From Symsagittifera roscoffensis (lineage: Eukaryota; Xenacoelomorpha; Acoela; Convolutidae), in the NCBI RefSeq assembly GCF_963678635.1, contig NC_087063.1, positions 48,807,220-48,871,219 on the forward strand: a stretch of DNA of 64,000 nucleotides, in the 5' to 3' direction. Within the stretch, counting starts at the first letter, position 1. Every line of letters starts with the position of its first letter. Below, one piece after another: positions 24,359-34,020 of the stretch. A program made the translations under genes and the position numbers. The notes below the pieces were generated by a model, which did not search any database, was not told the origin of the DNA, and was given only the letters and a program-made list of their open reading frames with translations.

Positions 24359-24884
24359 TTGTTCCGAATTTCGATACGAAAGTAACGGAATATTTGTGCT
24401 CGGGGTGGGTTTTTTTTCTTCAGACAAATTTCGACTTTTTAACTAGCAATTTTTGACGGAATTTTTTTTATCATTCAAAAGGTATTGTTGTCTTGAGCTT
24501 AAATTTGAAAAGATATTTCACCTGTGATTATTTTTCGTAAAGTTATGGGGTTTAAAGATTGCCAATTTGGCCAATTTGGGACAATTAACGCGCGATATAA
24601 TTCGCGCTATTAACGCGTAAGCGGAGATTTAATCCGTCTTAGAAATCGTTGCAAATTGATTGGAAGAAGTTATTTGCCATAATTGATTTGTTTCAAGGAG
24701 CGAAATCTATCTTTTGTACTTTATATGGCGTGTGGGGTGATGATTTTCGAAAAAAAATCAAATTTTAGAAAAAAAAAGTTTCATTTTATTTCATTACATT
24801 TTTTTTTATAGGTTATTACTGCTCCTTAAACATTAAAAGGCAGTCGGAACATTCAGAGCTTTGCCCTGATACGAGCTGTCTTGT
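24359..24884 (+). mobile_element. Helitron2-like element, copy 7 (full length)
   Basis: Complete 526-bp copy and a good reference for the family. 5' end TTGTTCCGAA, then the hairpin TTTCGATACGAAAG; ACGGAATATTTGTGCTCGGG; central core TTAACGCGCGATATAATTCG; GGCGTGTGGGGTGATGATTT; subterminal AAGGCAGTCGGAACATTC; 3' hairpin (AGAGCTTTGCCCT, one arm mutated); ACGAGCTGTCTTGT. The GTCGGAACA near the 3' end is the inverse of the 5' terminal TGTTCCGA(C), so the inverted repeat is terminal on the left and subterminal on the right. No coding capacity. Confidence 0.75.
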
Positions 24885-25013
24885 CATTATTTAGCAGCAA
24901 TGAGCATGATTAGTTGCAATTTGTTTGGAGAGAACTTTTGTCTCAGTTCAAATTGAAATATTTTTAGATCAATTTAGTATGGTTTCTGCTCGTTAAACTT
25001 GTTACAAAATCAA

Positions 25014-25547
25014 ACAAGACTGCTCGTATCAGGGCGAAGCCCTGAGTGTTCCGACTGCCTTTTAAAGTTTATGGAGCAGTAGTATCATAAGAAAAGTTAA
25101 ACGTAATAAATTAAGATGAAAAAAAAATCAAAAAATTTGAAGTTTTTTTTATGAAATCATACACCCACACGCCATACAAAGTACAAAAGAATAAATTTCA
25201 CTCATTGTAACAAATCAATTATGACTAAAAAGCTTCTTTCAACCAATTTGGAAAAATTTCTAAGACATATTAAATCTCCGCTTACACGTTAATAACGCGA
25301 AATATATCGCGCGTTAATTGTCCCAAATTGGCCAAAATGGCAACCTTTAAACCCCCATAACTTTACGAAAAATAATCACAGGTAATTTTTTTTTTTCAAA
25401 TTTAAGCTCAGGACAACAATACCTTTTGAATGATATTTAAAAAATCCTGTCAAAAATGGCTAGTCAAAAAGTCGAAATTTGTCTGAAGAAAAAAAACCCA
25501 CCCAGAGCACAAATATTCCGTTACTTTGGTATCGAAAGTCGGAACAA
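25014..25547 (-). mobile_element. Helitron2-like element, copy 8 (full length)
   Basis: Complete minus-strand copy. On the plus strand it begins ACAAGACTGCTCGTATCAGG, has the perfect hairpin CAGGGCGAAGCCCTG, and ends ATCGAAAGTCGGAACAA. It faces copy 7 tail to tail about 130 bp away. Confidence 0.75.
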
Positions 25548-25631
25548 TAAGCAAAGCTACTTTGAAAAATGTATTTAGTGAATGAATTTAGAAACTTTCT
25601 TGAGTTATTTTGTTTTAATTGTATTTTTTTT

Positions 25632-26074
25632 ACCGACTACTTTCGAAGAAAGTGACGGAATATTTGTGCTCGAGGTGTTTTTTTCTCCAGACCAATTATT
25701 GGTTTTCATTAGCAATTTTTGGCTTTTTTTTAAATCATCTGAGTGCAGGATTGTCTCAGCTCAACTTGGAAAAGACATATCACTCGTGAAAATTTTTTGT
25801 ATGTTAAGTGAGCTTAAATTTTGCCAATTAGGCAATATTGGGACAATTAACGCGAGATATATTTCGCGCTATAAACGCATAAGCGGAGATTAAAACCGTC
25901 TTAGAAATTGTTCCAAATTGGTTGAAGGAACTTTATAAAGAAATCTATCACTTTGTACTTTAAATGGTGTAAGGGGGGATGAAATTCACAAAAAAACTTA
26001 AAATTTAAACTTTTTTTTTTCATTTCATTTTATTACCTTTATACCTTAAAAGCCCCTGATACGAGCATGCTTGT
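25632..26074 (+). mobile_element. Helitron2-like element, copy 9
   Basis: Starts CCGACTACTTTCGAAGAAAG and keeps GTGACGGAATATTTGTGCTC and the TTAACGCGAGATATATTTCG core. The 3' end is shortened: the subterminal GTCGGAACATT and most of the hairpin are deleted, leaving CCCCTGATACGAGCATGCTT at the end. Confidence 0.65.
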
Positions 26075-26092
26075 TCTAATTGGTAGTTACTT

Positions 26093-26270
26093 TGTATTAA
26101 ATATTGGTAATTACTGTAAATAGCTTGTGAAGGATGACTCTGAGAAAAAAAACTAATTGAAAAAAAAATTCTTCAAATTTCATCAATTTTAAGATTGAAC
26201 ATTTCTCTATAGGCGTTTAAAAAGATCCTATAGAATCTTTAGGGCGTTGCATTGATACGAGCAGTGTTTT
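26093..26270 (+). mobile_element. Helitron2-like element, 3' fragment
   Basis: Short remnant with GTGAAGGATGACTCTGAG, an A/T tract and a decayed end (GGCGTTGCATTGATACGAGC). Directly follows copy 9 in the same direction. Confidence 0.4.
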
Positions 26271-26960
26271 TTACAACTCTTAGTTGGCAAAACGTTCTAT
26301 GTTACTAGAAAATAATGGTATACTACCAATCTTTTTCTTTTTACCACAGGGTTTTCCAATTCCAGTGGCATACAACTCTGCCAGACAGTTTAAATCGAAG
26401 AGTCAAAAAATGTCTGGTGAATATAATCGAACGAATAACAAACTTTTCCGCACTTTCTTTGAATACTGTAACAAAATAACAAAGAGAATTAAACAGCCAG
26501 CTCATATTATTTCAAACCTTTTAAAGTTCCAGTTGCTTTCCGTAATTTTTATAACAAAATTGTTTTCGAATAAGTTGTATAAAACCGTTTTTGTTTCCAA
26601 ATTTTAAATCCAAATTTTTGTTTCCAAAAAACGATGTATGTTAATGTGATGATTTAAGCAAACCGGTGAACTGAAAAACCAGTTTGTCACATTTCAATTA
26701 TGAAAAACTCAATGCTAAATGTTTCACACTTAGCGAATGATCAGCATTGTGGATCAAAAGACGCGGATAGATTCAACCCATATGATAATATGTGAAATAC
26801 CATATCAACAAAAGATCAAATTGGAATCAAATTTTGAGTTTTGGTCTCAAATTGTCAATATTCTCAATGGGGAATGGAAAATTTGGGACAATCAACTCGC
26901 GATATGTCTCGCGCTGTTAACGCGTGAGCGCAGACTTTTTCCCTGTTAAGAACAGTTTTA

Positions 26961-27507
26961 TTGTTCCGACTTTCGATACGAAAGTAACGGAATATTTGTG
27001 CTCGGGTGCGTTTTTTTCTTCAGACAAATTTCGACTTCTTAACTAGCCATTTTTGACGGAAATTTTTTTATATCATTCGAAAGCTATTGTTGTCGTGAGC
27101 TTAAATTTGAAAAGATATTTTACCTGTGATCTTTTTTCGTAAAGTTATGAGGGTTTAAAGATTGCCATTTTGGCCATTTTGGCCAATTTGTGACAATTAA
27201 CGCGGGATATATTTCGCGCTATTAACGCGTAAGCGGAGAATTAATCCGTCTTAAAATCGTTCCAAATTGGTTGAAAGAAGTTTGTTTGCCATAATTGATT
27301 TGTTACAAGGAGCGAAATCTATCCTTTTCTACTTTATATGGCATGTGGGGGGGGGGGATGATTTTCATAAAAAATTTCAAATTTTAGAAAATTTTCTTTT
27401 CATTTTATTTTAAAACAGTTAATTTTTTTAATGTTATTACTGCTCCATAAAACCCTTAAAAGGCAGTCGGAACATTCAGGGCTTTGCCCTGATACGAGCA
27501 GTCTTGT
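26961..27507 (+). mobile_element. Helitron2-like element, copy 10 (full length)
   Basis: Starts TTGTTCCGACTTTCGATACG with a perfect hairpin (ACTTTCGATACGAAAGT) and ends AGTCGGAACATTCAGGGC, then TTTGCCCTGATACGAGCAGT and CTTGT. The TGGCCATTTTGGCC block is duplicated, and the GTGTGG tract is expanded into a G run near 27346. One of the best-preserved copies. Confidence 0.75.
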
Positions 27508-27534
27508 ATTAGTTTAGGCAAGCTTTTTGTCTTA

Positions 27535-27695
27535 ATCGCTACTTTACTAGGAGCAAAATGTATCACTTTGTATTTTACATGGCGTGTGGAGGGATGATTT
27601 AAAAATATCTCAAAGAGTTTGCATGCGAACACTACTCAATGGACATTAAAAGGAAGCAGTCGGAACATTCAAGGCTTCGCACTGATATGAGTAGA
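27535..27695 (+). mobile_element. Helitron2-like element, 3' fragment cut by the hAT-like MITE
   Basis: Contains ACTAGGAGCAAAATGTATCA, ATGGCGTGTGGAGGGATGAT and AGTCGGAACATTCAAGGC, ending in GATATGAGTAGA. The hAT-like MITE begins at 27696. The sequence after the MITE (35500 onwards, CTTGTTGATAATTC) carries what looks like the missing CTTGT end, so the MITE appears to have landed inside this copy. Confidence 0.55.
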
Positions 27696-27806
27696 CAGGG
27701 GCGGATCTAGGATTTTCTCGAGGGGGGCGGATTTTCAAAAAATTTTCCAAAATTTTGACGACCTTTTTTTTTTTAGGTCGACTAAATTGATTTTTCGAGC
27801 TCTCCC

Positions 27807-28168
27807 TGTGGTAACTAACAATACCTCTGAGGTTGTATAGTGAAAACTGAAGTGGTTTCGAAGAGTTTAATTAACCATAATGAAACCGTTTCTTTTCTGT
27901 TGTTAGTTTTCTTACTGACTGTGTTCTTAGCCACAGGCCTGAGAGATTGACTCTCTTGGATTTGTAAAAGGTCACGTATTCTTTGACCTTGGTTTTTATA
28001 ATAGAATTATATAATTTACAGATAACAATATGTATAGCACTATCAAGGTCAATATGTGATGACTATCTGATTACTGCGATAGCAGTGGCAGATGTAAGTA
28101 GCACTATCAAGGCCAATATATGAGGACTGCATAGTTACTGCAATGGCAGTAGCAGTTGCGGTACCACA
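27807..28168 (-). repeat. 3' LTR of the young gypsy element
   Basis: 362 bp. On the minus strand it reads TGTGGTACCGCAACTGC to GTTAGTTACCACA. A TATAAAA box lies at about 27993-28000. Upstream of it, in the U3 part, two imperfect 64-bp tandem units (28035-28098 and 28099-28161) each contain CCTTGATAGTGCTA, possibly enhancer-like. Confidence 0.92.
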
Positions 28169-28180
28169 TACCCCCTTGAT
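28169..28180 (-). promoter_or_regulatory. Polypurine tract of the gypsy element
   Basis: Minus strand reads CAAGGGGGTA directly before the 3' LTR. It sits where the plus-strand DNA primer is expected, but it is short and ends in TA, so the assignment rests on position. Confidence 0.5.
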
Positions 28181-28279
28181 CAAGAAAATTTTTATAATAT
28201 GTTATTAAAATTTTAAATAAAAATGAATAGGAGTTTTAGAACTCAGTTTAAGAAGTTTTGGCTTTGTGTATTAGATAAC

Positions 28280-31200
28280 TCATTTTCCATCTCTCTCTTC
28301 ATGTTCCTCTTCCAACTGTAACGGGATTCTCCACTCGGCGTTCCATGAACGGGTTATATCTAGAGCTTCGCTGCCAAACTTTCTCCTAAATAGATGTTTC
28401 TCCAGCAGACCAAATTTTGTCTCCACCGAATTAGAAGCACCGGGTTTAAAATTTGCAAGCTTGATTCTATATGCTTCGAGCGCGGCTTGGTTCAAGTCTA
28501 ATAAGTTATTCTGGAACGAGATTGATTTCACCGAATGCTTAATCGGGTTTCCGTATCTGGATGGTCCCTTTTTCGATCTCCCGCTTTTCCGCACTGATGT
28601 TTCCTCAAGTTCGGATTCGTCAGAAAACCCCGGAGGATTCATCAATTCCTCGTCGTCTCCCGCCTCCTCTCTCGAATGCAGTATCTCTGCCGCCGCGCGC
28701 TGAACTCCTCGTTCAAGTACTTGATCCGCTAATCGATTCCAATCATTCGCCGATAAGTCCTTACTATTGAAAGTGTCGAGGATTGTTTCAGGAGATGTAG
28801 TGCGTGTAATTTCTTTCTTGTTCTTGATAGTGTTCGACGAACATGCGTGGTCTGGCGCCTGCGGTTCGTTCACTTCTGCTGCTAACGCAGCACTTTTATT
28901 CTGTAATATGACTTGTTGTGCGTCTTTCGTCGAGATTGGGCCCACTTTAGCCTTAGTTGATTTCGAGAATGGTCCAGCCAAGTTTGGCTTCGCTCTTCGT
29001 ACCGCCAAATTCAGCCCACCGCCTTGAAGAGTGTCTTTTGAAGTGATCACCGTTGGGCTATCCTGAAATTTTTCCTTAGCTGCACCTGGCTGTTCTAGCA
29101 ATAAGTCTTCATCCGACTGACTCAATTCAGCCTCATCTTGTTCGTCTGATTGTCGCCTCGATTGCCTCTGTTGTTTTTTCTTAGGCTCTTCTCCCGATGG
29201 GGATCGTCTATTGTTGTTTTTCTCCTTATCGTGCACCGCAACCTTAACTTTCGCAATATCGCTTTTCCGGTAAATGGACCCTGCAGCCGTCTTAATTGTG
29301 GAAGGCGTTTCGGCCACGACCCTTCCCTTCAGAGGTTTCGTGAGGGCCTTACCGCTCTTCCTCCCCTCATCTTTTCGTATCAGGATTGGTGACGACTGAC
29401 GTTGCTGTGAAATGGCCTCCGGTTTATCTTCAACGAACCCCCGCTCCCACGAGTATAGCATTTCTTTGCGTAGCTCGGGATTAATGGTACTCGTCTCATC
29501 CACAGTACGCTTTAGGTCGTTGGCCGAAGTATCACGTCGAGTCTGGTTCCATCTTGCATTGGCCTCCAGAAGCTCTTTTAGGGCCCGCGCTCTTTCTCGA
29601 TCCTTTGCCGAGACGACTTGCTCTTTGAATAATGGACTCACATCTCGGCTGTTTTGTCCCTTCCGGACAATCTTTAAGTTGTCACGAGATTGGTCGATTC
29701 TCTTTTTGAGTTGCGAAGCCGTCAAGGCGGAGCGCTCCAGATGTTCCTTATCTAAACGATCAGAGTTTTGTAAGAACCTATCACTGAGAATTTTAAATTC
29801 TGTTTTTGGCAATCGCCCAAAATGCGCTTCAAATGGCGACATTTGAATTGTCTTCTGTTTGCTCCAACGAAGATCGCGAAGTATCGTACTCAAGCACAAT
29901 TTTACCGACGTTACATTTTCATCGAGTAACATTACTCCCAACCTTCTCTTGATGGTTTGTATAGAGCGTTCTACTAAGCCGCATCCGCGATGGTCGCCAA
30001 CTGGACAAAATTTTTGTTCGATGTTATTGTCGGAGCAAAATTTTTTCATTGCTTTGCCCTTGAACCCGGAAAATTGATCCGTTCTAATTGATTCAGGTAT
30101 TCCATGTATATCAATATATGAGCGAAGAAATTTTATTGACGACTTGCCCCCTGTTGATTTAGTGATTTTTACTGAAGGAAATTTAGAATACCTATCTATT
30201 GCTACCAACAGATAAATTTTTTTTCCTTTGAAATCTTCAAGCGGGCCAGCATAGTCTAATTGAATTTCTTGACCTGGCTGCGTGAGCAGCGGCAGAGGCT
30301 TCGTAGCATTTTTTGGTATGATGTATTTTGCATTCTTACCATAGCGGGTGCAACTTCTGCATTCCTCTGCAAGATTGACGATATCTTTGTGCATGTGCGG
30401 CCACCACAGGTACCTTGACACATCTAGCATCGCTTCCTGGCCTGGGTGACCGCGGTGAATTCTCTTTAGGACTGCCAAACGCAATTGTTCCGGGACAGCT
30501 AATCTGTTGTCAACCAGGATGCAGTCGTCCACAACTGAGAGTTGGTGCCAGAGAGGGTTGGTATATGGACCCATCAGCTCGAAGCTGTGTCGATCGTTCC
30601 TCTCAATGACCCGCCGCAGCCTGTCCATCCAGGCGTCTTCTGATATCAGCTCCGCTAATAGGCTTCTATCAAATAGTTTGTTGAGGTTGTCCAGACTGAT
30701 CTCTGTACGTATGTTATTTTGATCTGAGTTGCCTTTCCTGGAAGCGTGACATGTCTTTTCCTTTTTAATTAAGCTGACTTCTGGGCTTTCCGAAGGGCTC
30801 TCGGCTGTTAAGTCCACTTCAATAATTTGGGGGATTTCACTTTGGGTATTCCTTTGTGATGACTGGTCACCTCTAGTGCAATCTACCAAGGCTGTCTGTG
30901 CCTCTAATTCAAGTAGACTTGTTGGATTGTCTGGTCTTTCTGCCCCTATGAGGTCCCAAAATGACATCAGGGTTGTTCCACTAGTTCCTGACGCCTTTCC
31001 AGATTGTATTTCTTTAAGTCCTCTAGGCTTTATCGTCTTTCTCACTGGTCTCCACTCAATTTTCGGTATATCTGAATCAGAATCGTCTGACTCCTGTCGA
31101 CTGCATGCAGCGCCTCTCTTTACCATCCGTGTCCGAGAGAAGGTGGTTTCTGTTACTTGTTCTGTTAGTTGATCGTCCTCCCTCTGATTTCCGTTCTGTT

Positions 31201-31855
31201 TATTTTTCATCTTCTTTGATTTTTCTGTTTCACTTCTTTCCATTTCGTTCGATGACGCCGTTTCCTTGGGTTCTAATTTTTTGGAGTTTAATTTATCTTT
31301 GAATTTTGAAATATCGACCAACTGTTTCTCACGAGCTATTCTGTCCAATGTGTTTTTGTGCTTCTCAACTGTTTGAAAACTTGAGTTTTGACCGTTTTCG
31401 TTCCGGTCGAGCTTTGTCCGGTTTTGAACAAACTGGTTGTCATAGCAACCGCGTGATGAGCTGTCTTTACAGTAGTTAATTTCTCTTGATATTCTAGAAT
31501 GTTCTGGAATAATCATAGTGCTACTTTGGTTTGTTTCACTAGACCGACTGTTTAAACAGTCGAGTGCTTTATGGAAACTTTCTATAGACGTTACTACGAA
31601 TCTCTCATCCAGTTCCGATTCTGGCCACGGTTCTCCATTAGGTTCTCTTGACAAGTAGTCAACGATACCCATATCCCTTCCGGGAATATGAGTAATTTTA
31701 AATTGGAAGGGCAATAATCGGTCAACCCACCTAGTCAAACGAGATTGATACGTTTTATTTGATCTATGTTCTCCCAAAGCTGATGTCAATGCCTTGTGGT
31801 CAGTTGCTATGACAAATTCTCTCCCTAGTAGATAATGTTTGAAACGATCTACCGC
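28280..31855 (-). CDS. pol: Gypsy pol, part 2: end of RNase H, linker, integrase, long C-terminus
   Basis: Same frame as part 1, directly after the TAG at 31856-31858. The first codons complete RNase H (TDHKAL region); the first Met is at 31789. Numbering from that Met: RNase H ends near residue 50 (DYLSREP). Residues about 50-430 are a charged, low-complexity linker. The integrase zinc domain has H445, H448, C477 and C480. The catalytic core has D512, D571 and E607 with exact D-35-E spacing. Residues about 640-1169 are a long hydrophilic extension rich in Lys, Glu, Ser and Gln. Integrase would join the cDNA to the genome in the nucleus. All catalytic residues are present. The linker and tail are longer than in most gypsy pol proteins. 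Translation would need stop readthrough, or an undamaged source copy acting in trans. Confidence 0.88.
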   Translation of the reverse strand, partial: AVDRFKHYLLGREFVIATDHKALTSALGEHRSNKTYQSRLTRWVDRLLPFQFKITHIPGRDMGIVDYLSREPNGEPWPESELDERFVVTSIESFHKALDCLNSRSSETNQSSTMIIPEHSRISREINYCKDSSSRGCYDNQFVQNRTKLDRNENGQNSSFQTVEKHKNTLDRIAREKQLVDISKFKDKLNSKKLEPKETASSNEMERSETEKSKKMKNKQNGNQREDDQLTEQVTETTFSRTRMVKRGAACSRQESDDSDSDIPKIEWRPVRKTIKPRGLKEIQSGKASGTSGTTLMSFWDLIGAERPDNPTSLLELEAQTALVDCTRGDQSSQRNTQSEIPQIIEVDLTAESPSESPEVSLIKKEKTCHASRKGNSDQNNIRTEISLDNLNKLFDRSLLAELISEDAWMDRLRRVIERNDRHSFELMGPYTNPLWHQLSVVDDCILVDNRLAVPEQLRLAVLKRIHRGHPGQEAMLDVSRYLWWPHMHKDIVNLAEECRSCTRYGKNAKYIIPKNATKPLPLLTQPGQEIQLDYAGPLEDFKGKKIYLLVAIDRYSKFPSVKITKSTGGKSSIKFLRSYIDIHGIPESIRTDQFSGFKGKAMKKFCSDNNIEQKFCPVGDHRGCGLVERSIQTIKRRLGVMLLDENVTSVKLCLSTILRDLRWSKQKTIQMSPFEAHFGRLPKTEFKILSDRFLQNSDRLDKEHLERSALTASQLKKRIDQSRDNLKIVRKGQNSRDVSPLFKEQVVSAKDRERARALKELLEANARWNQTRRDTSANDLKRTVDETSTINPELRKEMLYSWERGFVEDKPEAISQQRQSSPILIRKDEGRKSGKALTKPLKGRVVAETPSTIKTAAGSIYRKSDIAKVKVAVHDKEKNNNRRSPSGEEPKKKQQRQSRRQSDEQDEAELSQSDEDLLLEQPGAAKEKFQDSPTVITSKDTLQGGGLNLAVRRAKPNLAGPFSKSTKAKVGPISTKDAQQVILQNKSAALAAEVNEPQAPDHACSSNTIKNKKEITRTTSPETILDTFNSKDLSANDWNRLADQVLERGVQRAAAEILHSREEAGDDEELMNPPGFSDESELEETSVRKSGRSKKGPSRYGNPIKHSVKSISFQNNLLDLNQAALEAYRIKLANFKPGASNSVETKFGLLEKHLFRRKFGSEALDITRSWNAEWRIPLQLEEEHEERDGK

Positions 31856-33985
31856 CTAAACTACTGCTAATAGCTCAAGTTCATTGGTAGAATATTTTTT
31901 TTCTTGAGCATTTAAATACCGGGAAGCGAATGCGATCGGTATCCAATCGCTCTGATGAGACCATTGTTCTAAAGTAGCTCCGAGCCCACTATGACTTGCA
32001 TCGCATTTTACTCTAGATTGCTTTGCTGGATCGTAATAGTTTAACAAGGCTATATTAGCAACTGCCCTTTTTATGTCCTCAAAGATTACTGAGTGTTGAT
32101 CGTTCCACTCAAATTTTTTAACTGGTAACCGGACATTTTTCATCTTCTTTTTTTCATTTTCTTCTTTCAGTAGTGGTCTAAGTTTTTCAGTTAAACTAGC
32201 CGCATTTGGGATAAATTTCGCTAAGTGGTTGATGCTACCCATGAACGATCTGAGTTGCTTTAATGATTTAGGGGGTTGAAGGTTTGCAATTGCCTCCGTT
32301 TTAGTAACTTTTGGAATTATACCCTGTATTGACAAATTATGACCTAACCAGTTCACCGCGGGCTGCAAGAATTCGCATTTCGAAATTTTTAATGCGAGAT
32401 TTTCGTCGTCCAACTTTTGCAACACATTGTGTACTAATTTCTCGTGCTCTTTAGCTTCCCCCTTTGAAACAATTAGAATATCATCCAAGAAACAAAAGGT
32501 ATTCTTTGCGTGGTTTAGTGTTCTATCCATCGCTTTTTGGAATTCGGCTGGCATATCTGCCAACCCGTAGAAACCTGTCAGAAATCTGTATGTACCCGTT
32601 GCATTACCCCCTAATATATTGAAATTGCATTGTTTTGCTGTTTCAGCAGTTAGTTTTATCTGGCTATAAGCATATTTCAGGTCTAACACGGTGAAAAAGA
32701 GAGAGCCTTCTGATGCTGATGTGATGATCTGGCTGACCCCATCAATCAGTTCGTCCACATTAGGCATCTGGTATTTATTTTTGTACAACTGTCTATTAAT
32801 GGGTTTGGCGTCCAAGGCTAATTTAATAGAATCGTCTTTTTTTACTGTGATAACAATTGGGGCAATAAAACAATCGCTTGTGCATTTGTCTAATTTCGCA
32901 ATGTGTCCCTCTGTGAGCAGCTTGTCTAGTTCTGTTTGAACTTTATCCTGAATGTGTATAGGAATTCTCCTACCTTTCTCTTGAATAGGGCACAGAGGAT
33001 ATTTAAATTTTGTACTCACCATGTGATTTTTTGATTCCCCTTGTCTATCGAATAGATCTTTGAACTTCTTATAAAAGTAAATCTTCCAACTATCTGACTG
33101 TTCGCACAGTAACACATCAAACCTGGACCTTCGTGTTGGGGCCGATTTTTGCGTGGTTTGAATTCCTAGTTTACTCTGAAGATCTAAACCTAATATGCAC
33201 CGCATACGTCTCTCTGTGACCAGTAACATCGCTCCCAACACTTCCCAACCTGCCGAACGTAGATTGGCCTTTAACGCTCCTAATATTAGAATAGGTCGTT
33301 TATTATAATCCACAAACTGCGCGGACAGGTTCAGCTTTTCTGCCGGAATAAATTTTGAATTCGAAGGTCCTTCCAGAATTTGTTTCGTTGTTGCCCAATT
33401 CAGGAGTGATACTGGACTGCCAGTATCTATAGTCATAATCAGAATATGACTATCAATCTTAACCAAAGCTTTAAGTGCTTTAATTTGATGCGATTTGGGA
33501 TTTCTGCGAATTTCGATCTTTTCAATTTTACCCGACTTCTCCGTCAATGCTCTATTCTGACTTCTTTCGTTATTGTACGCATTTTCCGAAATCCTTTTTG
33601 TGATGTAATCTTCTATGTCCATGATGGAAGTGCACTCTTCCTCTACTGACATGATTTCAAAATCATCACATGAATCGAATGTTTGTATAAGATTGCACTC
33701 TTCCCCCGAACTCGAATCTTCATTTGCAATTTCGTTAATTTGTTGAGACCTACACATTTTAGCGAAGTGATTAGGTTTGTTACAATTTTTACATGTTTTG
33801 CCCATTGCCGGACAATTTTTTAAGTGATTCTCTACAAATGCTCTACCGCATCTCGTACATTGTTTTTGATCTCCTTTACCTTTTGGAGGTTTATTTTCGT
33901 ACTGTTTTCTTCGGTTTTGATTTTGACGTCTAGAGTTATACCCTTTGTTTCCGATTGCCATAATCGGTTCTTGTTTAATCTTCAT
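31856..33985 (-). CDS. pol: Gypsy pol, part 1: nucleocapsid zinc fingers, protease, RT, RNase H (ends at in-frame TAG)
   Basis: 709 residues. Zinc fingers: C43-C46-H54-C58 and a canonical CX2CX4HX4C at C65-C68-H73-C78. Aspartic protease: active-site DTGS at 187-190, ending near LGLDLQ (265-270). Reverse transcriptase: about 330-560, first catalytic Asp in LDLK (D435), FLDD at 499-502. RNase H: Asp in CDAS (D662) and Glu in STNELELL (about 702). It stops at TAG (31856-31858), where related elements usually have a Trp codon after AVV; the frame then continues unbroken. The frame lies -1 relative to gag and is open upstream of this Met into the end of gag, so expression by -1 frameshifting from gag is plausible. 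No perfect slippery heptamer was seen. Confidence 0.92.
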   Translation of the reverse strand: MKIKQEPIMAIGNKGYNSRRQNQNRRKQYENKPPKGKGDQKQCTRCGRAFVENHLKNCPAMGKTCKNCNKPNHFAKMCRSQQINEIANEDSSSGEECNLIQTFDSCDDFEIMSVEEECTSIMDIEDYITKRISENAYNNERSQNRALTEKSGKIEKIEIRRNPKSHQIKALKALVKIDSHILIMTIDTGSPVSLLNWATTKQILEGPSNSKFIPAEKLNLSAQFVDYNKRPILILGALKANLRSAGWEVLGAMLLVTERRMRCILGLDLQSKLGIQTTQKSAPTRRSRFDVLLCEQSDSWKIYFYKKFKDLFDRQGESKNHMVSTKFKYPLCPIQEKGRRIPIHIQDKVQTELDKLLTEGHIAKLDKCTSDCFIAPIVITVKKDDSIKLALDAKPINRQLYKNKYQMPNVDELIDGVSQIITSASEGSLFFTVLDLKYAYSQIKLTAETAKQCNFNILGGNATGTYRFLTGFYGLADMPAEFQKAMDRTLNHAKNTFCFLDDILIVSKGEAKEHEKLVHNVLQKLDDENLALKISKCEFLQPAVNWLGHNLSIQGIIPKVTKTEAIANLQPPKSLKQLRSFMGSINHLAKFIPNAASLTEKLRPLLKEENEKKKMKNVRLPVKKFEWNDQHSVIFEDIKRAVANIALLNYYDPAKQSRVKCDASHSGLGATLEQWSHQSDWIPIAFASRYLNAQEKKYSTNELELLAVV

Positions 33986-34020
33986 CTGTGGAGTTGTAAA
34001 CAGTCCTGAGCTGTTTGTGT

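Noticed and set aside
24359-24884. Reading the 3' CAGGGC hairpin with flanking T-rich tract as a bacterial-type terminator
   Set aside because: It is part of the conserved end of a eukaryotic repeat family present in many copies without genes.
28461-31302. Series of plus-strand frames of 60-144 residues
   Set aside because: They are shadows of the intact pol frame on the minus strand.
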